A stretch of 64,000 nucleotides of DNA from contig NZ_OY762268.1 of the NCBI RefSeq assembly GCF_963665245.1, forward strand, positions 1,116,001 through 1,180,000. Direction: 5' to 3'. This document shows, piece by piece, positions 50,131-58,945 of this stretch; the stretch's first letter is position 1, and the number at the start of each line of letters is the position of its first letter. The stretch comes from an uncultured Paludibaculum sp. (GTDB lineage: Bacteria; Acidobacteriota; Terriglobia; Bryobacterales; Bryobacteraceae). The notes beneath the pieces are model-generated. The model was not told the DNA's origin. It worked only from the letters and a program-made list of their open reading frames with translations, and did no database searches. Made by a program: the position numbers and the translations under genes.

Positions 50131-52356
50131 GTGGCTGACGGCGGTTTTGCGGCCGATCATCCGCCGCGTCCCGATCAACCGTTCTATGTCGCGCCGAACT
50201 TCGACGGCGCTACGGAGCGGAACGCCTATCGTGCGCAGTTGATCCCCGTGGCCTGCTGGCGCGTGGACAACATCCGCTTTGAGTTCGATTCGTCCTTCGT
50301 CAAGCCCGAGATCGCGGCCGAACTCTCGCTGCTGGCGGCCAAGATGAAGGCCCATCCGAAGGCGCCCATCTCGATCTTCGGGCACGCCGATCCGGTGGGC
50401 AAGGACGACTACAACAAGAAACTCAGCGGCCGCCGCGCCATTGCCATCTACGCGATTCTCACCCGCAAGACCGACATGTGGGAGACGCTGTACAAGGATC
50501 CGGACGACCACTGGGGGCTGAAGTCGGTACAAATCATGCTGACGGCCCTCGGCTACGATCCCGGACCGGCTACGGGGGCGGGCTCTGCCAAGACCACCGC
50601 CGCAGTGAAGAAGTTCCAAGGCGATGACGGCACACTCACTCCGGACGGCGACCCCGGTCCGCTGACCCGCGAAAAGCTGTTCAAGGCCTACATGGACAAG
50701 ACGTGCGTCGACGAGTCCGGTGCGGCGTTTCAATTGGGCGACAGCGACTTCCTGGCCCGCGGCGCCGATCCGGATGGCAAGGGTGACTACCAAGGCTGCG
50801 GCGAGTTCAATCCCGTCCTGATCTTCTCCAACGCCGAGGAAAAGGAGTTCAAGAAGCCCGGCAAGAAGAAGGCACGTGACGAGGCGAACTCGCCCAATCG
50901 GCGCGTCGTCATCTTCCTGTTCCGCCCCGAGAGCATTGTGACACCCGGAAAGTGGCCCTGCCCCCTGGCAACGGAAGGGGATGAGGGCTGCAAGAAGCGA
51001 TTTTGGTCGGACGGCGAGACGCGCCGCCTGAATACGGACGAGCGACGTGAATACCCGGTGACGCACGACACCTTCGCCTGCCGTTTCTACGATCGCATTG
51101 CTTTCAAGTCGCCGTGCGAGACTATCGCGCCCATTCCCCTGGCGACCATCGACTTCAAGATCTGGAACGCGCGCTTCGAGCCGGCCGAAGGCTTCTGCGG
51201 CGACAAGGTGAAGCTGCTGGCCGATACCGACCTGCCCGACGGCGACGCGGTGCAGATCAACTTCACACCGAAACAGGGCGCCTCGCCCAATCTGACCCAG
51301 CAGGATACACAGAGCACCGGCGGCAAGATCGAAGTCGAGTGGGAGATCCACGACGTCGACTTCAAGAGCGGCGCCACCTTCCTGGAAAACGTCGAACTGG
51401 AGGCCAAGTTCACGGCGGCCAAGGCGGCTCCGGCCACGTCGACCCTGCTCAAGGTGAAGGCGATGCGCGACACGAACGAAGAGACGTTCAAGCGCGACAT
51501 CACGTGGAACGGCTTCGGCAATCACTCCGAGTTCAAGCAGAAGACCGATCAGTTCAAGACCACGATCACGGCCAACTTCAAGATCGTGAAGTCGTGGGGC
51601 GCCAGCTACATCGATTTCCGGTCGATTGGATTCACGGGCACGGCCGGAGGCGCTCCGTTTGAAGGGCATCGCTGGGGCCGTTCGACCGGCGTCAATGCCC
51701 AGGCGCCCAACGAGTACTACGACGGCACACAGTGGCTGCCGCTGCCGGCCGGTTTCACCATGACAGCCGCCAACTACCAGGCCATTACATTCCATCAGGA
51801 AGGGTCGAACTTCGTCTCCGCCAACGGCGGAACCTGGCCCGAGACGTTCACGGACTACGACTTCAACTCGCCCGCCAACGTCGCCAAACGCGACGCCTGG
51901 TGTACCGAGACACATGACCGGTGGAGCGACCACTTCATCCTGCGCCGTGAACACTGCACGTCGCAGAAGAGCACTCATTGCTGCGTCTACGACACCGAGC
52001 TCAAGTTAATTCTGACTCAGGTAGAGACCTTCACGGCCGCCGACCACGTAGTGTTCGTAGCCGAGGGCTACATGCGTGCCAATGCCGCCAACTGGTTCAT
52101 GGGTGACCCGGACCTGTCCACCGCCGCGCATGAAACCGGACACCGCATCGACAACCCCGACGAGTATGTCGACGGCGCCACCGACAGTTCGCTGAACGGC
52201 GACGGCGCCGTGAACGGCATCGACGAGAATTGCATCATGGGGCAGAATATGACCGTGGTGAAGAAACGCCATCTGCACGCCATGGCGAGCACACATAAGA
52301 AGGCGATCAAGAACAAGTACGGGCGCGACTACGAGTACGAGATTCTCAACAAGTGA
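50131..52356 (+). CDS. OmpA-like / peptidoglycan-binding / metallopeptidase fusion protein
   Basis: A 741-residue protein without a signal peptide. Residues about 44-112 are an OmpA-like peptidoglycan-binding domain (NIRFEFDSSFVKPEIAAELS, FGHADPVGKDDYNKKLSGRR). Residues 128-190 are a second peptidoglycan-binding fold (VQIMLTALGYDPGPATGAGS). The C-terminal 400 residues carry beta-rich sequence and a zinc-peptidase motif, HETGH at 667-671, followed by DEY at 677-679, the pattern of secreted metallopeptidases with HExxH and a downstream acidic residue. The combination suggests a wall-targeted effector or processing enzyme. Downstream by 17 bp is a gene that could encode its partner. Confidence 0.75.
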   Translation: MADGGFAADHPPRPDQPFYVAPNFDGATERNAYRAQLIPVACWRVDNIRFEFDSSFVKPEIAAELSLLAAKMKAHPKAPISIFGHADPVGKDDYNKKLSGRRAIAIYAILTRKTDMWETLYKDPDDHWGLKSVQIMLTALGYDPGPATGAGSAKTTAAVKKFQGDDGTLTPDGDPGPLTREKLFKAYMDKTCVDESGAAFQLGDSDFLARGADPDGKGDYQGCGEFNPVLIFSNAEEKEFKKPGKKKARDEANSPNRRVVIFLFRPESIVTPGKWPCPLATEGDEGCKKRFWSDGETRRLNTDERREYPVTHDTFACRFYDRIAFKSPCETIAPIPLATIDFKIWNARFEPAEGFCGDKVKLLADTDLPDGDAVQINFTPKQGASPNLTQQDTQSTGGKIEVEWEIHDVDFKSGATFLENVELEAKFTAAKAAPATSTLLKVKAMRDTNEETFKRDITWNGFGNHSEFKQKTDQFKTTITANFKIVKSWGASYIDFRSIGFTGTAGGAPFEGHRWGRSTGVNAQAPNEYYDGTQWLPLPAGFTMTAANYQAITFHQEGSNFVSANGGTWPETFTDYDFNSPANVAKRDAWCTETHDRWSDHFILRREHCTSQKSTHCCVYDTELKLILTQVETFTAADHVVFVAEGYMRANAANWFMGDPDLSTAAHETGHRIDNPDEYVDGATDSSLNGDGAVNGIDENCIMGQNMTVVKKRHLHAMASTHKKAIKNKYGRDYEYEILNK

Positions 52357-52373
52357 TGGAAGTGGATTAAGAC

Positions 52374-53279
52374 GTGAACCCCATTCTCGACAAGGCTCTA
52401 TCGCAGGCGCTCGCGGGCGACCAGGCCGCGCTGGCGGAGTTTGGGCTGGAGCGGCACACGCTCAAAGGCTCGGGCATCCCAGGCGGCGGAGTCGAATGGG
52501 ATGAACGGCTGACGCTGACCGGCGACGGCACGTTGACCCTCTCCTCCAACCGCTCGATTGTCGACATGAGTTCCGAGCCCATCGGCCTGTACACGAAGCA
52601 GGACAAGGCCGAGACCGTCCGGCGGTCCATTCAGCTCGTTCGTGAAGCCGCACTGGCCGCGTTGCCGCCATTTCGCGTGGAACCGGTGGACACCCGCATC
52701 CGCATCAATGTGTCCTGCGGCGGTGTTGTCGAGCGCGTGACATTGGGCCTCGGCGACCCCACGGTACTGGAGCCGGCGCGGCCGCTGCTACAGGAGTTGG
52801 ACCGCATGGCGCAGTCGGTTCGGGCCGATCCCGTGCGCAGCCTCCGTATCGAACTGGACATGCCGGACTCGGTGCCGGCCGCCAAGGTCCGCCTGAAGCT
52901 GATGATCATCTTCCAGAACAGCGGCAAGGAAGGCTATTGGCTGACGCATCCGGGGGCCCTGCGCCGGGAGCATCGCTGGGAACAGTGCACGTTGGTCTAC
53001 GGCCGCAAGCCGGAGATCGTCCCGGGCTTCACGCCCCCACCCATCGAGTTGCAGGCATCCCCACTGGAGCCCGTCCGCGAAGAGGGGCTCGAGCTGCTCT
53101 GGGTGCCACGGGGCGAAGAGGTGGAGCAGCGCTTCTCGTGCATCATGGAGCCACCTGTGCCGGGGCTGTACCTGGCGCGGGCCGTCTATTCGTCCTATCT
53201 GGGTGAAGACCAGGTGTCGGGGCGGCCACGGCTGCGCGGTTGTGCGTTCTCCAATCAGGTCGAACTCGAGGTGACATGA
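52374..53279 (+). CDS. Hypothetical cytosolic protein linked to the metallopeptidase gene
   Basis: A 301-residue protein without signal peptide or membrane span. It has a charged N-terminal helix (NPILDKALSQALAGDQAALA) and beta-rich sequence such as VDTRIRINVSCGGVVERVTL and LELLWVPRGEEVEQRFSCIM. I do not recognise a family. The GTG at 52374 follows the metallopeptidase stop by 17 bp and its own stop overlaps the next gene as ATGA (53276-53279). As the partner of a putative wall effector it could be an adaptor or immunity protein; this is speculation. Confidence 0.7.
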   Translation: MNPILDKALSQALAGDQAALAEFGLERHTLKGSGIPGGGVEWDERLTLTGDGTLTLSSNRSIVDMSSEPIGLYTKQDKAETVRRSIQLVREAALAALPPFRVEPVDTRIRINVSCGGVVERVTLGLGDPTVLEPARPLLQELDRMAQSVRADPVRSLRIELDMPDSVPAAKVRLKLMIIFQNSGKEGYWLTHPGALRREHRWEQCTLVYGRKPEIVPGFTPPPIELQASPLEPVREEGLELLWVPRGEEVEQRFSCIMEPPVPGLYLARAVYSSYLGEDQVSGRPRLRGCAFSNQVELEVT

Positions 53280-54067
53280 GACGGCTCGTGTACCTGCTGG
53301 GGAGTATCATCATGGCAATGCCGGGAGCCGACGCAGCAGTGTTTTCGCTGGAGTACGCCCAACACTCCGGCTACGGCCGCATGCCCACGCGGATCCTCGT
53401 GGACGGCACCAAGGCGACGCTGATCCGCCAGGAGACGCTCAAGGCCGGGGAGCCGATTGGGGTCTTCCAGGCCGCGATCACGCAGGCCGATCAGAAGCGG
53501 CTCGCCGCGGCGGTGCCCGATTCCATCGACGCGGGCGCCCCACCGATGCGCGATTCCGAGTACTTCATCGTGCGTCTCAAGACTGACAACAGGAATGCGG
53601 ATCTGCGCTTCGCCCACGATCCGGCCGCGCTCGAAAAGGCCGGCGCCATGATGAAGGAACTCACCCGGCTGGAAACAGGCCTCGCCTGGAAGCCGGCGCG
53701 CGCCGTTGTGCTGGAGCTCACCCCGAACTACGCCGTCAACATCCGGAACATCGGGACCGAGTCCGTACGGCTGCCCTTCGGCACTCTGGGATTGACGATC
53801 GAATCCATCGCCGCGGCTGAGCCGCCAAAGGTGCCGGGCATGACTCCGCGCCCGCGCGTGTGGGAGATGGCCAATGGCACCGCCAACCTGCCGAAGAGTG
53901 TGGAACTAGCCGCCGGCCAATCGCTGGAGTTCGCTCTGCCGTTGGGCGCGACGACGGCTGACAAGATGTACCGGGCCCGCTTCTATGCGCGCGGCAACAT
54001 CGACCCGGCCCAACCGGATCTCTTCGGAACGGCGTACTCGGTGGCCGTGGCCGGCGGACGGAAGTAG
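53276..54067 (+). CDS. Exported hypothetical protein
   Basis: A 263-residue protein with a signal peptide (RLVYLLGSIIMAMPGADA) and two beta-rich halves (FSLEYAQHSGYGRMPTRILV; VLELTPNYAVNIRNIGTESV). No family was recognised. The ATG at 53276 overlaps the preceding stop as ATGA, so it belongs to the same transcript. Being the only exported member, it could protect the cell envelope from the neighbouring metallopeptidase; that is inference from position. The 3' end lies 5 bp from the convergent gene ending at 54073. Confidence 0.7.
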   Translation: MRRLVYLLGSIIMAMPGADAAVFSLEYAQHSGYGRMPTRILVDGTKATLIRQETLKAGEPIGVFQAAITQADQKRLAAAVPDSIDAGAPPMRDSEYFIVRLKTDNRNADLRFAHDPAALEKAGAMMKELTRLETGLAWKPARAVVLELTPNYAVNIRNIGTESVRLPFGTLGLTIESIAAAEPPKVPGMTPRPRVWEMANGTANLPKSVELAAGQSLEFALPLGATTADKMYRARFYARGNIDPAQPDLFGTAYSVAVAGGRK

Positions 54068-54072
54068 CAGCG

Positions 54073-54897
54073 CTACTTCATGGCTTCATAGACGATGCTG
54101 CTCTCGGCCGTGGTGCGCCGGAAGTCGTCGTTCTTCAGGCTCATAGTGATGTTCCGTTTGTACCCGAAGAGGACCTTGATCCCGAACTCCGTGCCGTAGG
54201 TTGACGGGAACCATAGGCCTTCATCCACCTTGCGGTAACTCACGTTGAAACCAAGCTGCTTGATGTCGATGCCGAAGATGATCTTGACTGCCCGTGGGAT
54301 CTTCATCGAGAACCTCGTGGTCACCACCATCGGCTGGAACTCTTCCGGGTGGATCAGTGCTTCACCCGCCCAGCATCGGCTGGCATCTTCCTTTCTGGGC
54401 TCGAACGTGACGCGATAGGCCTCCACGGCGCCCACCTTACGCGTCCCGTCGAGTTTGAAGGTGTAGTGCGACTGCTCGTCCTTCGTCAACGGAAACAGGT
54501 CCTTCGAGATGCCGTCGCGCGACTTCTTGTCGTTGATCATGTCGTCGGTGAGGTCCTCAATCAGCTCTCCGTCGATATCGGTGTCTTTGTACTGAAAGTC
54601 CGGCTTTTCGTAACTAAGGATCTTGCCGCCGCGTTCATAGCGGCCCTCGAACTTGTCCAGCTTCTTTTCAGTACCCTTCGCGTCCGGCATGACGGTGTAC
54701 TGCCGCTTCTCTTCCCTCGACATCTTGCCGTTGGTCCGCAGCAATCGCACGAACGTGTCCTGCCGGTAGACGACTGTCTTGCGCGCGTCGGCGGCCTTGT
54801 CCTGGTTCTCCGCTACCCGTTTGAGGATCTCCTCCACCGTTGGCTGCGCCAAGCAGGGCAGCGCGGCGAGTAGGCATGCCAATGTCAATGTGCGCAT
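54073..54897 (-). CDS. Exported outer-membrane lipoprotein-sorting-like protein (LolA/LppX fold)
   Basis: A 274-residue protein with a signal peptide (MRTLTLACLLAALPCLAQPT). The pattern TVEEILKRVAENQDKAADAR, then VKIIFGIDIKQLGFNVSYRK and VDEGLWFPSTYGTEFGIKVL, resembles LolA-fold proteins that bind lipids in the periplasm. The start at 54897 has AGAGG 8 nt upstream; an extension to 54972 would overlap the next gene. It follows the 140-residue protein at 54959-55381 on the same strand. Confidence 0.72.
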   Translation of the reverse strand: MRTLTLACLLAALPCLAQPTVEEILKRVAENQDKAADARKTVVYRQDTFVRLLRTNGKMSREEKRQYTVMPDAKGTEKKLDKFEGRYERGGKILSYEKPDFQYKDTDIDGELIEDLTDDMINDKKSRDGISKDLFPLTKDEQSHYTFKLDGTRKVGAVEAYRVTFEPRKEDASRCWAGEALIHPEEFQPMVVTTRFSMKIPRAVKIIFGIDIKQLGFNVSYRKVDEGLWFPSTYGTEFGIKVLFGYKRNITMSLKNDDFRRTTAESSIVYEAMK

Positions 54898-54958
54898 CGA
54901 ACGACCTCTGTTGTCCAATACGGTTCGCGCCGCCGTTTCTTTGCAGAAAAGTGAGGGG

Positions 54959-55381
54959 TTACTGGCGGACAATTGCGATGGTGTCCACCACCAGGCTGGT
55001 CTTTTCCAGAATCAGGAGGATCGTCATTCCGCACACCCGCCGCAAGTATCCGGTAGGCACCGGTACCAGCTTCCGGTCGAGGTCCTCCGGCAGGCGGTCC
55101 AGTTTCTTGTCCATCCCCGCGGGAATGATGCCCGCGCGATGGAGTTGCCTGGCAAGAGCGGGCGGCACGTCGCCCTTCTTCGGCATGTGGCCCGAGCCGA
55201 CGCGGTAGTAGTCCTGGATCAGGCGGTTCTCGGCGTCGGTGATGAAGGGATAGTGGACGTGGCTCTCCGCCTCGGCGGGATCCTGGTCCTTCTCCTTCGC
55301 TTTCTCCTGGGCTGGTCCGGCTGTCAAAGTGACTGCGAGCAGCACGAGGCAGACCGGCAACGTGCCGTGAAAGTGCCGCAT
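54959..55381 (-). CDS. Exported RcnB-like small protein
   Basis: A 140-residue protein with a signal peptide (ending TAGPAQ), a charged linker and the conserved region FITDAENRLIQDYYRVGSGH followed by LVPVPTGYLRRVCGMTILLI and LEKTSLVVDTIAIV. The C-terminal pattern resembles the RcnB family, periplasmic proteins first known from nickel/cobalt homeostasis, although in Acidobacteria many copies occur with no metal link. A TAAAAT hexamer ends 7 nt before its ATG. Confidence 0.65.
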   Translation of the reverse strand: MRHFHGTLPVCLVLLAVTLTAGPAQEKAKEKDQDPAEAESHVHYPFITDAENRLIQDYYRVGSGHMPKKGDVPPALARQLHRAGIIPAGMDKKLDRLPEDLDRKLVPVPTGYLRRVCGMTILLILEKTSLVVDTIAIVRQ

Positions 55382-55388
55382 CCTTAGT

Positions 55389-55394
55389 ATTTTA
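55389..55394 (-). promoter_or_regulatory. Predicted -10 element (TAAAAT), 7 nt before ATG
   Basis: On the minus strand TAAAAT is followed by ACTAAGG and the ATG at 55381. The AAGG touches the ATG and is too close to be a Shine-Dalgarno. It lies just downstream of the permease gene ending at 55403. Confidence 0.45.
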
Positions 55395-55402
55395 CCGGGT
55401 TC

Positions 55403-56659
55403 CTACTCGTAGCGCAGGGCTTCCACTGGGTCGAGCCGGGCCGCCTTGCTGGCAGGCCACAGACCGAAGAACAAGCCGACTCCGACGCTGACGACGATAC
55501 CCAGCGCGGCCGCCCAGAGCGGCACCGTCGTGGGCAACGAGGGGAACGCCAACTGGGCCCCCTTGGAGATCACCCAGCCCAGGCACATGCCCAACAGACC
55601 TCCGGCAAAGGTCAGCACCACAGCCTCCGTCAGGAACTGGATAATGATGTCGCTCTTGCGCGCACCTAGAGCCTTGCGGACGCCGATCTCCTTGGTTCGT
55701 TCCGTTACGGAGACCAGCATGATGTTCATGACGCCGATGCCACCCACCAGCAGGCCGATGGAGGACAGGACAACCATGACCAGCGCGGTGACGCTGGTCA
55801 CCTGTCGGAAGTCCTCGATCATCTGCTCGGCCGTGGAGAGACCGAAGTTGTCCGGATCGTTGTACTTGAGGCGCCGCTCCTGCCGCAGTACCCCGCGCAC
55901 CTCGTCGATCGCCTTGGGGAGCATGCCCGGATAGGCACTCACGACGATCATATGCTCCATGGCCGAAGGCTCCAGCTTGCGCATCGTGAAGTAGGGCAAC
56001 AGTACACGGTTGTCCTGTTGGCCGGGGAAGGAGTTGGCGGGCCGGTTCATGACGCCGATTACGCGGTAGCTGTGACCGTCCACCTGGAGTTCCTTACCCA
56101 CGGCATCCTCGGCGCCGAAGAGGTTCTTGTTGATGTCCTCTCCGATGACGACCACCGGTTCCTTGTGAACGTTCTCGAAGCCGCTGAAGAAGCGGCCGGT
56201 CTTCATTTCCGCATTGCCACCGGCGACGTAGTTTTCGTCGGTCCCGCCCAGGTTCAACTGCAGGACATCGTTGCCCTTGTAGTGCGCTTTGTGGAAGCCG
56301 CGGCCCGGAAACAGGTAGGGGCTGACGCCCTTCACTGACGGGCAGCGCTCGCGGATCGCCACGGCGTTCTCATAGGTCAGGGCTTTGCGCTGCCATTCTT
56401 CGCGGGAACGCCGGCCAAACCGGATGCCAGCCTGCCATTTGAAGACCATGACGCTGTCCGTGCCGAAGCCCTTGATGGCGTTCGTCACGGCACCGTCGAA
56501 TCCGGTGAGAATGCTGCCGACTCCGATGATGGTGCCAGTGCCGATGATGACGCCGAGCACGGTGAGGAAGCTGCGCATCTTGTGGCCGCGAATCGCGTCC
56601 CAGGCCAAGCCCACGCCGGCCAGGATCAGGGCAAAGTTGTTTATTTTATATGGCTTCAC
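55403..56659 (-). CDS. MacB-like ABC transporter permease (second of a pair)
   Basis: A 418-residue inner-membrane permease: N-terminal span with GHKMRSFLTVLGVIIGTGTI, a large periplasmic MacB-type domain, and three C-terminal FtsX spans with VTERTKEIGVRKALGARKSD and the end PASKAARLDPVEALRYE. Such permeases export peptides, lipoproteins or antibiotics and are powered by a separate ATPase, which is not in the window next to them. Its GTG at 56659 overlaps the upstream permease stop as GTGA. Confidence 0.92.
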   Translation of the reverse strand: MKPYKINNFALILAGVGLAWDAIRGHKMRSFLTVLGVIIGTGTIIGVGSILTGFDGAVTNAIKGFGTDSVMVFKWQAGIRFGRRSREEWQRKALTYENAVAIRERCPSVKGVSPYLFPGRGFHKAHYKGNDVLQLNLGGTDENYVAGGNAEMKTGRFFSGFENVHKEPVVVIGEDINKNLFGAEDAVGKELQVDGHSYRVIGVMNRPANSFPGQQDNRVLLPYFTMRKLEPSAMEHMIVVSAYPGMLPKAIDEVRGVLRQERRLKYNDPDNFGLSTAEQMIEDFRQVTSVTALVMVVLSSIGLLVGGIGVMNIMLVSVTERTKEIGVRKALGARKSDIIIQFLTEAVVLTFAGGLLGMCLGWVISKGAQLAFPSLPTTVPLWAAALGIVVSVGVGLFFGLWPASKAARLDPVEALRYE

Positions 56660-57897
56660 TTCTCTGCCCTCAGTGCTTCAATCGGATCGAGTTTGGAGGC
56701 CTGCGAGGCTGGGTAGATACCGAAGAACAGCCCGACCGTAGCCGAGAGGCCCACGCCCACAAGGACCGACGAAAGGGGTAACTCCATGGGAACAGGGGTG
56801 AAACTGCGTACGAGCAGAGCGATCACCCAGGCGATCGTCACTCCGGCCAGACCTCCTGTACCCGACAAGACGGCGGACTCCACCAGGAACTGTTTCAGGA
56901 TGTCGGTGCGGCGTGCGCCCAACGACTTGCGGATGCCGATCTCCTGGGTTCGTTCCGTCACCACGGCGAGCATGATGTTCATGATCACAACGCCACCAAC
57001 GACCATGAAGACACTCACCACGGCGATGGCGGTTGCGGCGATGGCGCCGGTCAATTTCTCCCAGGCACCCATGATGGAGGCCGAGTTGAAGACCATGAAG
57101 TTGTCTTCCACGCCGGGGCGGATGTGGCGGTAAGCACGCATCAGCGACCGGACCTCGTCCATCGCCTGCTCAAAATGGCCGTGATCGATGGCCTGCAGGG
57201 AGAAGTTGAGCCACGTGCGGGCTCCGAACATCTTGAAGAAGGTGAAGATTGGGATGTGGACGAAGTTGTCCTGCGACTGCCCGAAGACACTGCCGATCTT
57301 CTTCGAAACCCCCACCACCTGAAAGGCCTTACCAGAAATCTCGATGGTCTTGCCGATGGGATCGGTGTTGGCGAAGTACTTCTCCTTGAGGTCGGCCCCA
57401 ATGAAGGCCACATTGCGGTGGTTGGTGTTCTCGCCCTCGGTGAAGTAGCGGCCGCTTTCAGTCTGGATGTTGTTGAGAATATTCAGGTTGGCATTGCCGC
57501 CGGTGATATTCACATCCTCCATCCGATCGCCTTTGTAGGTGACGTCGGCGGTGTGATCGCTGGTCATCCCCATTTCACGCACCATGGTGGCGCGCTGCTT
57601 CAGAAACTCGAACTCGTCGGGTTTCAGTTGGGGATTCTTCCGCTGTAACTCCAGGAATTTCTTAGGGTCCCAGTCGCCAAAGAAGGCAAACCGGGTGACC
57701 ACGAAGCCGTCGGCGCCGAGGTCGGCGATCTTCGACTCCACGTAGACGTTCATGCCATTGATCACGGCCATCACGGCGATGAGCGTGGTCGTGGAAAGGA
57801 TAATCCCCAGGAGGGTGAGGAAGCTGCGCAGTTTGGCGCTCCGCAGGCTGGCAAGCGCAATGGAGAACGCCTCATAAGTCGAGGCCCCGGATTTCAT
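56656..57897 (-). CDS. MacB-like ABC transporter permease (first of a pair)
   Basis: A 413-residue paralogue of the downstream permease with the same layout: span 1 with AKLRSFLTLLGIILSTTTLI, a periplasmic domain (about 50-280) and the FtsX region with VTERTQEIGIRKSLGARRTD, ending PASQASKLDPIEALRAEK. The pair probably forms a heterodimer. The ATG at 57897 comes 9 bp after the hydrolase gene stop, suggesting one transcript from 58887 to 55403. Confidence 0.92.
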   Translation of the reverse strand: MKSGASTYEAFSIALASLRSAKLRSFLTLLGIILSTTTLIAVMAVINGMNVYVESKIADLGADGFVVTRFAFFGDWDPKKFLELQRKNPQLKPDEFEFLKQRATMVREMGMTSDHTADVTYKGDRMEDVNITGGNANLNILNNIQTESGRYFTEGENTNHRNVAFIGADLKEKYFANTDPIGKTIEISGKAFQVVGVSKKIGSVFGQSQDNFVHIPIFTFFKMFGARTWLNFSLQAIDHGHFEQAMDEVRSLMRAYRHIRPGVEDNFMVFNSASIMGAWEKLTGAIAATAIAVVSVFMVVGGVVIMNIMLAVVTERTQEIGIRKSLGARRTDILKQFLVESAVLSGTGGLAGVTIAWVIALLVRSFTPVPMELPLSSVLVGVGLSATVGLFFGIYPASQASKLDPIEALRAEK

Positions 57898-57906
57898 CTC
57901 ATAGAC

Positions 57907-58887
57907 CTAGACGGAGCAAACACCCTGTTTGTTCCTAACCTGTATGATCCAATCACGCAAAATAGGGTCCAGCCAGAATCTGGGCCGATCCCGAGCGATG
58001 AATCCCAGATGACCGCCACGATCAGTGGGGATCAGGCGGATGTTCGGATTGCCGCGTACCTCCTGCCCCTCGAAGAGGGGATAGGGTATCAAAGGATCGT
58101 CCTTCGACTGCACCAGAAGGGTGGGCACCCGGATGCCGGACAGGAACCGCACGGCCGACTGGGTGGCGTAATAGTTCGGCGCGTCCCCAAACTGGAAGGC
58201 CTTGGCGGTGAACTGGTTATCGAAGTCGAAGACCGTGTGGACGGCGTCGATGCCATCCAACGGAAACAAGTCGGGGTGGCTGGCGTGCCGGCGGCGGTAG
58301 CGGGCTTTGAGCCCCCGGACGAACCGCTGAGCATAGATCCGGTTTTCCCAGGCACCCAACCGCCGGACACAGGCGTGCAGATCGATTGGGGTGGAGACCG
58401 CACAGACACCCGACACCAAGTCCTGAGTCGAGCCGCCGGATTCCCCGGCGAATTTCAAGGTCACGTTGCCACCCAGGGAGAATCCGATGAGGAAGCGAGG
58501 TCCGCGGCCGTCGGCGCGGAACCGGTCGAGGATGATGCGGACGTCCTGCGTAAGACCGGAGTGATACAACGTCGGCGTCAGGGCTTCCGTGCCGCCACAG
58601 CTCCGCATGTTGATGCGGTGAACAGCGAATCCCGCTTCCAACAGGCACTGCGCCAGCGAGATCATGTAGCCGCTGCCGCTGGAGCCTTCCAAACCGTGGT
58701 GGAGAAACACCTCGCCCAAGGCGGGGCCGGCGGGCCGATTCTCGTGGATCAGGACTTGGGTGCCAGGCTCAGTGGGATAGAGAACGGCAGAGGTGGGAAA
58801 ACGAACTTCGTCGATCGCTCTCGTCCAGAAATTTCCGGCGAGAGTGGAGAGGTGAGGGTTGCGGAAATAAGGGTGAAACGGCCGCAA
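57907..58887 (-). CDS. YheT-like alpha/beta hydrolase
   Basis: A 326-residue cytosolic hydrolase of the YheT/ABHD1 group. Family blocks are FRNPHLSTLAGNFW at the start, LHHGLEGSSGSGYMISLAQC and NMRSCGGTEALTPTLYHSG. The triad is visible: Ser in GFSLGGNVTLKF, Asp in SKDDPLIP and His in RGGHLGFIA. The substrate is unknown, probably an ester or lipid. The start is a TTG at 58887 that directly begins the conserved sequence and lies 6 nt after a TAAAAT hexamer. Confidence 0.9.
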   Translation of the reverse strand: MRPFHPYFRNPHLSTLAGNFWTRAIDEVRFPTSAVLYPTEPGTQVLIHENRPAGPALGEVFLHHGLEGSSGSGYMISLAQCLLEAGFAVHRINMRSCGGTEALTPTLYHSGLTQDVRIILDRFRADGRGPRFLIGFSLGGNVTLKFAGESGGSTQDLVSGVCAVSTPIDLHACVRRLGAWENRIYAQRFVRGLKARYRRRHASHPDLFPLDGIDAVHTVFDFDNQFTAKAFQFGDAPNYYATQSAVRFLSGIRVPTLLVQSKDDPLIPYPLFEGQEVRGNPNIRLIPTDRGGHLGFIARDRPRFWLDPILRDWIIQVRNKQGVCSV

Positions 58888-58893
58888 CCCTCT

Positions 58894-58899
58894 ATTTTA
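58894..58899 (-). promoter_or_regulatory. Predicted -10 element (TAAAAT), 6 nt before TTG start
   Basis: On the minus strand TAAAAT is followed by AGAGGG and the TTG at 58887. The purine run touches the start codon, so no spaced Shine-Dalgarno exists. It would give a leaderless transcript for the hydrolase and the two permeases. Confidence 0.5.
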
Positions 58900-58945
58900 C
58901 CCCGTCCGGCCCGGCGCTTTTGCATCCGCGGCCGCGAATTCCTAG

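Noticed and set aside
49861..51978. 705-residue minus-strand frame opposite the metallopeptidase gene
   Set aside because: No recognisable domain; the plus strand has OmpA, peptidoglycan-binding and HExxH motifs with a ribosome-coupled context.
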